Counted from the first letter of the stretch, positions 19,401 through 27,535 are shown. The stretch is DNA of 62,668 bases from Gammaproteobacteria bacterium (GCA_027315405.1 DAHUYB010000019.1:1-62668); one strand, 5' to 3'. Numbers and translations: made by a program. The notes: a model not told the origin generated them from the letters alone.

Positions 19401-19793
19401 GAAACGGTCTTCATGGATAATCCAGAACTGGCGGTTGAAACCATTAATCGCCTCAGGACCATCGGCGTAAATTTGCAAATGGATGATTTCGGTACAGGAT
19501 ATTCGTCTTTGAGTGCTTTGCGAACCTTTAAATTGGATACACTCAAGATTGATCGCTCTTTTATCAAGGGTATTGAGCATAATCGCAGCGACCGCGCGAT
19601 TGTGCGCACTATCAATGTACTCGCAGCCGATCTCGGCATGGATGTGGTGGCCGAAGGCATCGAAAATTCACGCCAGCTTGAATTGCTTCGCGCCTTGGGA
19701 TGTCGCAGAGGCCAAGGTTACTATTTTTCAAAACCATTTTCAGAAAACGAAGTAGAACGTTACCTGGCGGCGCTGGCACCACCGAAAGGCTAA
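16452..19793 (+). CDS. GAF/multi-PAS GGDEF-EAL cyclic-di-GMP signalling protein
   Basis: A 1113-residue predicted cytoplasmic sensor. N-terminal GAF-like domain (about 15-170), three to four PAS domains (about 170-675, for example NPAVERLLGYSPAELIGRNM, NPALARILGYDTPAEM, NRAFAYMLSYEPEEITGLPI), GGDEF (about 680-845) and EAL (about 860-1105). GGDEF is intact (RHGGDEFTILLERL) with an RxxD inhibitory site (RPND) five residues before it. EAL is intact (GFEALVRWAHPERG, DDFGTGYSSLSALR), so both cyclase and phosphodiesterase activities are possible. I see no membrane segment. The ATG at 16452 is preferred over a non-ATG start 81 bp upstream because homology to GAF proteins starts soon after it. The bases before it (16263-16451) hold nothing recognisable. 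Confidence 0.93.
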   Translation: MKPETVMLPAPIGIFGTLQEQLAGVIGQDFFRQLVRQLAVALDVEYAFVTARKPQDSKRLRLVAGWHVNRPAAGGNEFLIDDTPAERTLLEGQFWCEDETAAAYPKDRWLRKHGIQAYCAVAIPGLDGRALGHLGIMSRQAFQASDELFAALRALALRAAAELRRRHLDDIQRLVAIKFAASFRISPGILGALDLENELCTDVNPAVERLLGYSPAELIGRNMRDLGLWVNPQAWDDILQELKACGRIVNYDIGLCTHTGEVRHGNLCAETMEFDQRRYALFSIVDDTDYRAAIDNLHAKDTIYRILFNAEQNPILLFAIDKDGQPSGTFIEGNDAASQSLGYTLDEFRRLVPTNLNQTEIWRDIGRELINRHSAAFKIILHCKSGATVNCQAHAWLVTSVGTQAVILLYRDLNQFKPSASTAEDMESSYRSMFEHALEGIYESEIDGRLTDANPALARILGYDTPAEMIASELNIASRVYVRPEQRAELLRRLEQDGHYANQEFQVFRRDGTTIWVCDNARAVKDSNGQVLHYAGTLQDITARKRAEEALVRSEEKYRTLVDMSQDGVFLSQGGKYVYVNRAFAYMLSYEPEEITGLPITDIVLASNGKLVEQIISDTVSHRAIEPHEMHLRCKDITNQVTASVTVSRISWRGRPATMGTVRDITEHKKAEQELVRSAYHDALTGLPNRNFFMDRLSQVLEHSGKRENDRFAVLFLDLDRFKLINDSLGHSFGDRLLVSITKRLRTCLRPNDLIARHGGDEFTILLERLQSLDEATVIADRIHEGLARAFSVTGHDVFTTASIGIVISAPHYQHPDELLRDADTAMYRAKAAGKSGYVVFDDAMHEQVKANLKLETELRHALQRSEFRVYYQPVMELATGRLTGFEALVRWAHPERGLVAPEHFLSVAEETGLIIPLGWWVMETACVQLAGWRKRHKHLADSIFVSVNIANRQFAHWVLPQRVARVLDMTGISAKNLCLEITETVFMDNPELAVETINRLRTIGVNLQMDDFGTGYSSLSALRTFKLDTLKIDRSFIKGIEHNRSDRAIVRTINVLAADLGMDVVAEGIENSRQLELLRALGCRRGQGYYFSKPFSENEVERYLAALAPPKG

Positions 19794-19862
19794 AGGCTGG
19801 ATCCGCATGCACACGAGGAATGGCGCTCACGCGCGACAAGAAAAACTTGCTAGCTATCCGAA

Positions 19863-20015
19863 TCACAAGACCGTCGTCAAGGCCAGCAGCCATTTCGGCC
19901 AATGCATGCCGGTTATGCCCATCGCTACCAGGACGACGGTAAACAGGATTGCCAAGCCGAATACTAAGCGGGCCAAGAATCGGGGTTGCCCGCCATCCGT
20001 TTCATTTGAAGACAT
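19863..20015 (-). CDS. Small single-span membrane protein (50 residues)
   Basis: A short open frame read on the minus strand: MSSNETDGGQPRFLARLVFG followed by a hydrophobic segment (LAILFTVVLVAMGITG) and a WPKW-containing tail. The layout of a soluble polar N terminus, one membrane helix and a short tail is that of a real small membrane protein. I do not recognise the family. It lies between the GGDEF-EAL gene and attL on the opposite strand, so it was probably next to tRNA-Pro before the island integrated. Confidence 0.5.
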   Translation of the reverse strand: MSSNETDGGQPRFLARLVFGLAILFTVVLVAMGITGMHWPKWLLALTTVL

Positions 20016-20090
20016 GATGCTTAGCTATACCGTGATTTTCAGGAAATGGTTTGGCAGAATCACCGCTCTGTGTACAGGAGTAAACCAAAT

Positions 20091-20139
<49 letters not shown>

Positions 20140-20307
20140 TTAGTTCACCCGTAAACGCGACTGCGCTGAATTATCGCGCATTTCATACTTTCCGCGCTAC
20201 AAAAAAATGGCTTTTCGGCCTTAATAAAATCAAAGGGTTGAAAGCGCGAAATGGTAACTATCCGATTCATCGGGTTCAAATAAATCAATGCCAATTCGGT
20301 GCGCTGG

Positions 20308-20808
20308 ATGGCTGATCTACCTGCGCCCCTCCTCTCCCCCTCACCGCTTGGATTGCCCAAATGGACGGTGCGTGATGGCTGGATTGAGCTTTGCTCGCGT
20401 TACGCGTGGGGTTGGTTCTGTACCATGACCTTTGCCGTCTCAGTGCATCCTGAGCGTGCTGGTAAGACTTGGCGCTACTGGGTAAACCAACTCAACCGTA
20501 GTGTATTCGGGCGCCATTGGCAGGGCACAGACCACATGGGGGTGTTTTGGGTGCGTGGCTCCGAGTATCAGATGCGCGGGGTGTTGCACTACCACGCCTT
20601 AATGAGTGCGATCGTTGATTTAAATGGCTTCGCTCGCCGCCTGTCATGGATGGACGAATGGAAGAAGCTGGCAGGGTTTACGAAAATCGAACCAGTTTTT
20701 GATAAGACCGCTGTAACTAAATACGTGACTAAGTACGTTGTTAAAGGCGGCGATATCGATGTAAGTGAGAACCTGCATCGCTATTACCGGCAGGATAACC
20801 TGTTGTAA
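20308..20808 (+). CDS. Rep-like HUH endonuclease (putative replication initiator)
   Basis: A 166-residue protein that I read as a compact rolling-circle Rep. It shows a first motif TMTFAVSVHPERA, the metal-binding HUH-type motif GVLHYHALMS (His94-Tyr-His96), and a two-tyrosine motif KYVTKYVVKGGD (Tyr139-x3-Tyr143), the spacing seen in the phiX174 gpA/Rep superfamily. Such enzymes nick one strand at an origin and stay covalently linked through tyrosine. It is shorter than most Rep proteins, so it could be a minimal initiator or a remnant. A GTG at 20299 is an alternative start. It is the first gene inside attL and is followed by a long hairpin (20854-20892). Assignment is from motifs only. Confidence 0.65.
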   Translation: MADLPAPLLSPSPLGLPKWTVRDGWIELCSRYAWGWFCTMTFAVSVHPERAGKTWRYWVNQLNRSVFGRHWQGTDHMGVFWVRGSEYQMRGVLHYHALMSAIVDLNGFARRLSWMDEWKKLAGFTKIEPVFDKTAVTKYVTKYVVKGGDIDVSENLHRYYRQDNLL

Positions 20809-20853
20809 CTGCGGTCTCCCTTGCGTGTCGCAAGCCGCAGCAAGGGTGTGTTC

Positions 20854-20892
20854 TAAGAAAGCAGCCGCGCCGTAAGGCGCGGGTGCTTCTTA
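20854..20892 (+). other. Long hairpin after rep: candidate origin or terminator
   Basis: TAAGAA-A-GCA-G-CCGCGCC, loop GTAA, GGCGCGG-G-TGC-TTCTTA: 16 paired bases with one bulge and one G/G mismatch. It lies 45 bp after the rep stop. Hairpins of this kind are used as nicking sites by HUH Rep proteins, and the 3' flank (TTATCGTTACTTGA) is AT-richer. It could also simply end rep transcription, although the run of T is poor. Confidence 0.5.
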
Positions 20893-20913
20893 TCGTTACT
20901 TGACCGGATAGCT

Positions 20914-21042
20914 GTGCCTGAAGTACCTGTGTTAGAGCAGAATTCCTGGCATGGCAGCGCATTTCTCAAATGGGTGAAGGCCGCTGATCAAGTAATTGCG
21001 TGCTTCTTCAAGGCACTGCTTCCCATGTCGGAATATTTGTGA
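20914..21042 (+). CDS. Possible 42-residue ORF in the element
   Basis: An open frame from a GTG at 20914 encoding VPEVPVLEQNSWHGSAFLKW and a further 22 residues with a hydrophobic stretch (VIACFFKALLPM), ending at 21042. It lies just after the rep hairpin and before the Tn3 insertion. There is no clear ribosome-binding site and I recognise no family, so it may be chance. From 21043 to the transposon at 21155 I see no other gene. Confidence 0.2.
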   Translation: MPEVPVLEQNSWHGSAFLKWVKAADQVIACFFKALLPMSEYL

Positions 21043-21148
21043 TTTAGTTCCGGCATCCTAGATGTAGTGTTCGCATGCCGAGCAGGCCTCATCTGTACAT
21101 AAGCTCGGATATGGTGGAGGTATACTCTGTAAATAATTTATTTATAAC

Positions 21149-21154
21149 AGTAAA
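21149..21154. repeat. 6-bp target duplication of the Tn3-family element (left)
   Basis: AGTAAA immediately outside the left inverted repeat; the same six bases follow the right inverted repeat at 25911-25916. Most Tn3-family insertions duplicate 5 bp; here the match is 6 bp. Confidence 0.8.
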
Positions 21155-21194
21155 GGTTAAATTCCAACAGAGGTACGTAATGTCCCACAGGAAT
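21155..21194 (+). repeat. Left terminal inverted repeat of the Tn3-family element
   Basis: Forty bases identical to the reverse complement of 25871-25910. It begins GGTTAAATTCCAACAGAGGT and ends CCACAGGAAT. Confidence 0.95.
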
Positions 21195-21258
21195 GTCGTC
21201 AATTGCCTGCGGGGCAAGGCTTTCCGTTAATTCGGCCGCTCCCACGGCGAGCCCCCGG

Positions 21259-24200
21259 TTAGTCGGTCAGTTTTGGGGGCTTGATTCCGACCGAGTCTTT
21301 GAATTTTTCCTCCGACAGATCGTATTCCCCCAAGAGGTTGACGTGCTCCCAGGCGGCGGCCGACCCGTGGGCCATCGCCTTTAAGAATTCCTCGCGCTTG
21401 ACCGGATCCTCGATCTCGGCGAACTTCTGCGACAGGTACAGGTAATTCCAGCAGATGATGCAATTCTTGATGAGTCGTTTGCAGGCCTCGGCCATCTCCT
21501 GGTCCTCTTTTTCCGCCTGCAGGAATTCACGCGGGTTGCCGACCGAGACCGCGCGAGTGAAGCGGTGCACATGCTCGACGCCGTGAAGGACTTTTTCGAT
21601 CGACATGCGCAACACCGGCTCGTCGATGTAGCGCAGGATGAACAGACTCTTCAGGGGCTGGCCGAAGGCCTTGAGGGCCTGGTACAGGCCGTGTTGCTTG
21701 GAATAGGAATTGAGCCGGCGGAAGATGTCCGAGGCGGTCGTTTCCTTGAGTTTGATCGTGGCGATGAAGCGCAGGATGTCGTCCCAGAACTGGATGATGT
21801 GATCCTCGTCGACGTAGCCCTGCGGCTGGATCTTCCAGCCCGAGCGATCGACCGATTGGCGACTCCTGAAGATATAGCGTCGCTGCCGCTTGAGGTTCTT
21901 GAACCGCGGCGCGTAGGCGACGCCGACCAAATTACTGGTGGCAAAGATCGCCTCGCTGTAGCCAAAGGCATCGGTGGAATGGATATCGCTTTTGACCACG
22001 TCGTTGTGCAGCAAGCCGTCGATTACGTAGGGGCTCTCGCGGTCCGCGGAGCTGAACACGAGGGCACGAGGGAGTGCCACAACAAATCACGCTCGTCGCG
22101 AAAGGTGTAGACACTCACCCCCTGTTCCTTGCCGAAGTATTTGAAGGAGTGGTTGGCGTTGAGCGAATCGACCCGCACTTCGAATTTTTGCCCGTCGCTG
22201 GCAGTATGCAAGCGGCCCTGCGTGCGGCGTAGCAGATTCGGTAGTTCGAGGCGATCCATGAGCTGCAACACGCGATCATTCGCGGCGTCGACGTTGTCCA
22301 GAGAGAAGTACCAATTGATGGCGTTCTCCAGTTCCGTCTCGCTCAGAGGATGGGAAATGCGCGCCATCTTGCGGATGCCGATGGTACAGCCAAGACCAAT
22401 GATGCCAGCATAAATGACCCGGTCCTCGGGCCGTCCCTGATGATAGCGCTGCTGCCAATGCTGGAATTCCTCCATCCAGTCGGTGTGGTGATTGACGGTT
22501 GCCAGGATCTCGAGCATCGGCACGAAGTCGCGCTCGGGGAAGAACTGCTGCATCGAGCCCGAATCGCTTTCCTCCTGGGTCGGCGTGCTCACAGTAAAGC
22601 CGACCTTCTTGAAGGTGATATGGGAATTCTCCCCGTCGAGAATGTGGGCATTCGTGGTCAGGTATTGCTGGTACAACGCCTCGTCCAATTCCGCGAGTAC
22701 TCGATGCGGGTCGACGAAGGCCTGCAGCCCCGCCCGTTCGATGAGCATGGTCCGGTCACGGTTCCAGCGGTCGCGGTCGATCAAGTACGCATCGAGGGGA
22801 CGGTACTTGTAGGAGTGTTCGAGGTTCAGGGTGCCGGATCTGATGCCACTCTGCACCTGCAGGAAGAGCAGCGCCTTGTAGAGCGACACGCTGAAGCGGC
22901 CGTCCCGAGACACGGCCTGGCGCTCTTCGGGTGTCAAGAACTCCACGGGTGCCGTTTTATCGATCGCCCCGTCCTTGAGCTTGAAATACTCAATCGCCTG
23001 GCGCAGTTCCCGGGCGCTCGGTTCGGCCAAAACGGTCACGGCTTTGAGGATGGGGCTCACGCGATTTTGCAATCGCACGGACTTCGCCGCCAGGATGAGA
23101 TAGTAGTCATCCTCGCTCAACTCCGTCGCTACGGCCGCTTTCAGTTCGTCGATCTGATCCGCGTCCAACGATGTCGCGATGTGGTTGTCAGCCAGCAACG
23201 CGCGGATGCGTTGTACTTTCTCGGTATCGCTGAGTTCGCTGTCCTTGGTCACGCCCTTTATCTTGGCCAGGGTCTCCAAGATCCCGTGATCGAGAAAGCC
23301 GACGAGCGTTTTGAGCGAGTCGTTGCGTTGCTCGCGCCGCACGTAACATTGATCCTTGTGCTCGCGTTGGGCGCTGTTCTGGAAGGACCGCAGGCTGCTC
23401 AGGAGGACATCGACCAGGTTGTCGTGCAGCCGGTAGTATTGATGCGCGATGAAGGCGGTCAGGTGCAGGTATCGTTCGTGCGCGCCGCGCCGGGTGAGCT
23501 GAAAGATCTCGGGTTTGATGACGCCATAGGCATAGTATTGGATGCCGTCGGGGCCAAGATTCAGATGCTCCAGCACGGGTTTGAGCAATCGAAATCGTTC
23601 GTGCACCAACTTCAGATCGGCAACGCGTTCTTTCACCTTCGAGGGCTTGGTCGACTGCGACAGCTTCTTCATCGAAGTCAGTTTGTAGGCGACCGTTTTC
23701 CCCGGCGGCGATCCTTCCTCGGTGGCTTCCTGCAGCAACAGCGCATCGAGCATGCCTCGGGTTTGCGGCGTCAGCAGCGCCTCGATGGTGGCGGTTAAGC
23801 GGCGGTTATGCTGATTGATCGCCGTCAAGATCAGGGCGGCCAGGGGGAAGTACCCCGGCACTTCGACCTTGTCGCGCACCAACACCTCGACGACACGGGA
23901 GAAAATTAGCTTCGGTTTCAGGTGCGATTGGACCAGGCGCTCGATTTCCGCGGCGAGCAGCGCGCGGCCGTGGGGCTTGAAGGGGCGAAACCCGTAGAAC
24001 TCCAGGATCGCCGCTTGATGCCGCGCCATGGTTTGCCTCGGGTAGTCGGTGAAGTCAATCCTCTCCTGGGCCGCGCCGATCCGATCGGAAACGTACGCAA
24101 GGTCGCGTGGATGGAAGATCGGGACCGAGTAGAATCGTTTGGTCGCTTTGAAGTAGCCGCAACTCAAGAGAAAGACCACCTGATTGGTGGTCGTGCGCAG

Positions 24201-24326
24201 GTTGGTGGCGATGTCCTGAAGCGGCGCGGGGAAGTCGAAGCAGCGTTTGCGCTCGGCGCTGTTGAAGATCGGCGGGGATTCGAACACCCCGCGTTCGACG
24301 CTGTTCAAGATCTTCATACGCGGCAT
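21259..24326 (-). pseudogene. tnpA: Tn3-family transposase TnpA, frameshifted
   Basis: DDE transposase of about 1020 residues split into two frames. The N-terminal part (from ATG 24326, GGAG just upstream) reads NSVERGVFESPPIFNSAERK, continuing through the long Tn3 central region to GVSVYTFRDERDLLWHSLV. The C-terminal part resumes as VFSSADRESPYVIDGLLHND, then STDAFGYSEAIFATSNLVGV and APRFKNLKRQRRYIF, the typical Tn3 DDE region. The break is an 8-bp tandem duplication (CACGAGGG twice, 22057-22072); deleting one copy restores one frame through HSLVFSSADRESPYVIDG. No other damage is visible, so the lesion is recent. Confidence 0.93.
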
Positions 24327-24358
24327 GGTCGGCTCCTTGACCTGCAAGACGGGGTAGA

Positions 24359-24428
24359 GCTGCCGTCAACGGCAGCGAGGGGGGGGCGGCAATAACTATT
24401 TCGCACAATAGACAAAAGGCGAAGTAGA
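24359..24428. other. Candidate resolution site between tnpA and the recombinase gene
   Basis: The intergenic region between divergent tnpA and the tyrosine recombinase is where TnpI-type Tn3 elements carry their resolution site. It holds a perfect palindrome GCTGCCGT-CA-ACGGCAGC (24359-24376), a short inverted repeat CTATT-N6-AATAG (24396-24411), and a weaker pair TATTTCGC/GCGAAGTA nearby. The assignment is from position and symmetry only. Confidence 0.45.
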
Positions 24429-24448
24429 ATGCACCCAGGAAGACATGA

Positions 24449-25186
24449 ATGAAAGGCAAACGGGTCGCAAAGCGGGCTAACTTCGTATCGCCAAACGAAA
24501 AGGCGAAATCAGAGGTGATCGCCCAACTGGTGCGCATCGCGCGCAAGGCGCGGCTCGGATACGACGATTTTCTCTACGTCGCCCAGCAGACCCGACGCAA
24601 GCTGGGTCTGCACCGGGTGCTTAAGCAACGCCGGCTACTGCAGTTGCTGACCGAGGCGGAGCTGAAACGGTTTTTCCGGGCCATCCAGGACTGCGGCGAT
24701 GTGCAGCATGAGATCCTTCTCAAGCTTCTTTTCTATACGGCCGTGCGCGTCAGCGAGCTCGTGCACATCGAGGTCAGCGACGTCGACCTCGATGCCTGCA
24801 AAATCTTCATCAATCGGGGCAAGGGTGCCAAAGACCGCTACATCCTGTTCCCAGCGAGCTTTCGCCTGGTGCTCAAAAGTCACCTGAAGGCTACGCCCCG
24901 CAATCGCTACCTATTCGAGACCCGGAGATTCGGGCCGTTTACGACGCGCCGCATTCAACAGATCGTGCAGGGCTACCGCGAGAAGGCTGGCCTGTCGCGG
25001 CCGATTCACCCGCACCTGTTCCGCCATCAGATGCTCACCTACCTGACGGCCAAAGGTCTTACTGACGCCCAGATCCAGCTGATCTCTGGGCACGAAAGCA
25101 AAAAAAGCCTTGAGATCTACCAACATCTATCGTTGGAATCCGTCGATAAGACCTACCAGGACGCCGTTCAAACGGTCGGAATCTGA
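24449..25186 (+). CDS. Tyrosine recombinase of the transposon (TnpI-like resolvase)
   Basis: A 245-residue tyrosine recombinase of XerC/TnpI type. The catalytic residues are all visible: Arg in YTAVRVSELVHIEV, Lys in GKGAKDRYILFP, HxxR in HPHLFRHQMLTYL, and the final His and Tyr in ISGHESKKSLEIYQHL. In Tn3 elements such enzymes resolve the cointegrate made by TnpA. It is divergent from tnpA across the candidate resolution site. It appears intact, so it may still act on cointegrates made by another copy. Confidence 0.85.
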   Translation: MKGKRVAKRANFVSPNEKAKSEVIAQLVRIARKARLGYDDFLYVAQQTRRKLGLHRVLKQRRLLQLLTEAELKRFFRAIQDCGDVQHEILLKLLFYTAVRVSELVHIEVSDVDLDACKIFINRGKGAKDRYILFPASFRLVLKSHLKATPRNRYLFETRRFGPFTTRRIQQIVQGYREKAGLSRPIHPHLFRHQMLTYLTAKGLTDAQIQLISGHESKKSLEIYQHLSLESVDKTYQDAVQTVGI

Positions 25187-25227
25187 ACCGATTTGTGTGA
25201 ATCAAACCCATCAATGAAGGACAGCAC

Positions 25228-25866
25228 GTGATACCCATAGATCAGTGGTTGCTCTTCGCTGGTACGGCCATTTTATTGGCGCTTTCTCCTGGTCCCAATA
25301 TGTTCTACTTGGTTTCGCGCTCTATCTGCCAAGGCCGCGGCGCGGGCGTAGTCTCATTACTGGGTGTCATCACCGGCATGAGTATCTACATGCTGCTGAC
25401 CGCGTTCGGACTTTCAGCAGTATTTTTGGCTGTACCTTACCTGTACGACGGTCTGCGGTTGGGGGGCGCTGCATATCTACTCTGGCTCGCGTGGCAAGCC
25501 ATTCGTCCGACGAGTAGGGTCTTGTTCGAGGCAAGATCGTTGCCACCGGACTCGCACAAGAAGCTTTACTTTGTGGGCTTGGTGACTTGCCTGCTCAATC
25601 CGAAGGTGATGGTCTTTTACCTCTCGTTATTACCTCAATTCATTGATCCGGCCCGCGGGTCGATATTTGGTCAGAGTCTTATCCTAGGCGGAACTCAGAT
25701 TCTCATGGCGTTTTCCGCGCACCTCTGCGTTACGCTTAGCGCTGCGGCCATTGCACGATACCTTGCGCGACGACCCGAATGGCTTTCGATGCAGCGTTAC
25801 GTGATGGCCTCGGTCTTGTCCGCGATCGCGGTTAAGCTCGCCTTCGAGCACAGACGTAGGGGATGA
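25228..25866 (+). CDS. LysE/RhtB-family amino-acid exporter (transposon cargo)
   Basis: A 212-residue inner-membrane protein with the LysE-family start: a first membrane helix followed by ALSPGPNMFYLVSRSICQGR, then GVITGMSIYMLLTAFGLSAVF and LLNPKVMVFYLSLLPQFIDP. About six membrane segments are expected. Such proteins export amino acids or related metabolites; the substrate cannot be told. It lies 41 bp after the recombinase and its stop is 4 bp inside the right inverted repeat, so it moves with the transposon. Efflux cargo of this kind is less common than metal or antibiotic resistance in Tn3 elements. Confidence 0.88.
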   Translation: MIPIDQWLLFAGTAILLALSPGPNMFYLVSRSICQGRGAGVVSLLGVITGMSIYMLLTAFGLSAVFLAVPYLYDGLRLGGAAYLLWLAWQAIRPTSRVLFEARSLPPDSHKKLYFVGLVTCLLNPKVMVFYLSLLPQFIDPARGSIFGQSLILGGTQILMAFSAHLCVTLSAAAIARYLARRPEWLSMQRYVMASVLSAIAVKLAFEHRRRG

Positions 25867-25870
25867 ACGA

Positions 25871-25910
25871 ATTCCTGTGGGACATTACGTACCTCTGTTG
25901 GAATTTAACC
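25871..25910 (-). repeat. Right terminal inverted repeat of the Tn3-family element
   Basis: Perfect 40-bp inverted copy of 21155-21194, followed by the target duplication AGTAAA (25911-25916). The bases from 25917 to 26022 belong to the older island and hold no gene I can support. Confidence 0.95.
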
Positions 25911-26030
25911 AGTAAAGATATTTGACAAATTTGAGATCGCGGTCAGCGAAAAGTGACTGATACGGAACGTGCTGAGAGCGCCTTGCGTGGAATTGGTGGG
26001 AAGCGTCTCACTTATCGAACGCCTAATTAA

Positions 26031-26054
26031 GGCGATTATCCCCTACTTGACTTT
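26031..26054 (+). repeat. Left terminal inverted repeat of the IS1595 element
   Basis: Matches the reverse complement of 27579-27602 at 23 of 24 positions, and is preceded by the target duplication CTAATTAA. Confidence 0.92.
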
Positions 26055-26101
26055 TACCTTTATCCATGAAATACTGCTCCTACCCTGATAGGAGATAGCT
26101 C

Positions 26102-27028
26102 ATGGCCAAGAAAATCAAGACCGCCCACTACAGAATCCACCAGATGAGTGTGGCGCAGTTTGAGAAGCATTTTCCGGACGAAAACGCCTGTAAAGCCTAT
26201 CTGACGGCTAATAGGTGGCCTGACGGGGTTGTGCGGTGTCCACGTTGTGGCTTTGAGGCAACGGCCCTTACCACTAAGGAATGGCACTGGCAGTGCTATA
26301 ACTGTGCGCCAGAGAGCAGCTACCGCTTTTCGGTACTGGTTGACACCATCTTCGAGAACACCAATAAGCCCCTTCGTGACTGGTTCCGTGTAATGCACCT
26401 TATGCTTACCAGCAAGAAGGGCATGAGCGCCCTCCAAGTCTTCCGCTATATGGGCTTTGGCTCCTATAAGACTGCATGGATGATGTGCAGCAAGATTCGC
26501 GTTGCGCTTGGCAAGACCGAGTTCAAGCAATTGGTCGGGTACGTCGAAGTGGACGAAACCTTTGTCGGTGGGAAGGCCAAGAACAAACACAAGGGGAAAG
26601 GCGGTCGCGGTGATATGGGCGGTACAGGTGGCACGGGTAAAACTATCGTTGTCGGAGCAGTGCAACGCAAGGGCAATGTGGTCGCTCGCGTCATTTAAAA
26701 TACCGATGCTGCCACCCTCAACCGCTTCGTCAATGAAACTGTCTCGCACAAGGTCAGCCTGATTTCTACCGATGACCATAGGGGCTATCGGTATATAGAC
26801 AAGAACTTCCCGCATGGGATGGTGCATCATGGGGAAGGCGAATACGTCCATGGGAACATTCATACCAACACCATTGAGGGATTTTGGAGCATCGTAAAGC
26901 GCGGAATCATCGGCACTTTCCACAAAGTCAGCCGCAAGTATCTCCCGCTGTATGTAAATGAGTTCGAGTTCCGGTATAACAACCGGGAGAATGCGGATAT
27001 ATTTGGGGCCGCTATTAGAGGCTGCTAA
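26102..27028 (+). pseudogene. IS1595-family transposase with an in-frame stop
   Basis: The frame encodes about 308 residues but is cut by TAA at 26696-26698 after residue 198 (GNVVARVI-stop-NTDAATLNRF). The same frame then continues cleanly, so a single base change (most simply GAA to TAA) explains it. Features: zinc-ribbon N terminus (VRCPRCGF ... WHWQCYNC), ISXO2-type DDE core (GYVEVDETFVGGK before the stop; LISTDDHRGY and HTNTIEGFWSIVKRG after it), and C-terminal VNEFEFRYNNREN. Two catalytic residues lie after the stop, so the truncated product should be inactive unless the stop is read through. Confidence 0.93.
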
Positions 27029-27040
27029 AGGAGAAAACCT

Positions 27041-27535
27041 ATGACGCCGGATGGAATTGCAATAGTTTGGGCAACGATAATTACACCTATCATAGCAATC
27101 GCTATTTCTATTTGGTATCAAGAGAGAAAACGCTTTAGAGAGGCCAAGCAAAACGTTTTCTTCCAGGCTATGGCGAATAGGAAAAGATTCCCGCCTACCG
27201 TGGAATGGGTCAATGCCCTCAACCTTATTGATGTTGTTTTTCACAATGCTCCCAAGGTGGTTGTGGCATGGCATGCTCTTTATGCGGTTCTACAAACAAG
27301 GCCGTGGAATCAGGAGAATTATGAACATTGCCAACTAGACCTTCTAAAGGAAATGGGAGATGACTTGGGCTATCCCAATCTGAAACAGACAGACATAGAT
27401 AAGTTCTATGCTCCTCAAGCGCACGGCGATCAAGCAAAAATGCAGAACGATACGCAAATAGAACTCCTACGCGTCTTAAAGCACTCCCAACACTTCGGGG
27501 AATACCGAGAACCGCCCGCAGACAATCAAGGTTAA
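27041..27535 (+). CDS. Passenger gene of the IS1595 element, DUF6680-like membrane protein
   Basis: A 164-residue protein with one N-terminal membrane helix (IAIVWATIITPIIAIAISIWY) followed by a soluble region rich in charged residues. The stretch RKRFPPTVEWVNALNLIDVVFHN resembles, from memory, the domain-of-unknown-function family DUF6680; I could not check this. It has a clear ribosome-binding site (AAGGAG, 8 bp before ATG 27041) and lies 12 bp after the transposase stop, inside the terminal repeats, so it is mobilised with the element. Function unknown. Confidence 0.7.
   Translation: MTPDGIAIVWATIITPIIAIAISIWYQERKRFREAKQNVFFQAMANRKRFPPTVEWVNALNLIDVVFHNAPKVVVAWHALYAVLQTRPWNQENYEHCQLDLLKEMGDDLGYPNLKQTDIDKFYAPQAHGDQAKMQNDTQIELLRVLKHSQHFGEYREPPADNQG

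Larger units (their letters stand above)
21155..25910. mobile_element. Tn3-family transposon with tyrosine recombinase and LysE-type cargo
   Basis: A 4756-bp element whose ends are perfect 40-bp inverted repeats (21155-21194 and 25871-25910, starting GGTTAAATTCCAACAGAGGT) inside a 6-bp target duplication. It holds tnpA (minus strand, frameshifted), a divergent tyrosine recombinase and an amino-acid exporter gene that stops 4 bp before the right repeat. The identical ends and one small lesion in tnpA suggest recent arrival. Use of a tyrosine rather than serine recombinase places it with the TnpI-type branch of the family. Confidence 0.93.

Noticed and set aside
22350-23798. 482-codon plus-strand frame inside tnpA
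   Set aside because: Antisense shadow of the Tn3 transposase, which has strong motif support on the other strand.
26060-27274. 404-codon open frame on the minus strand across the IS1595 element
   Set aside because: It is antisense to the clear transposase frame and spans the gap to the passenger gene; its sequence resembles no protein family and its length reflects base composition.
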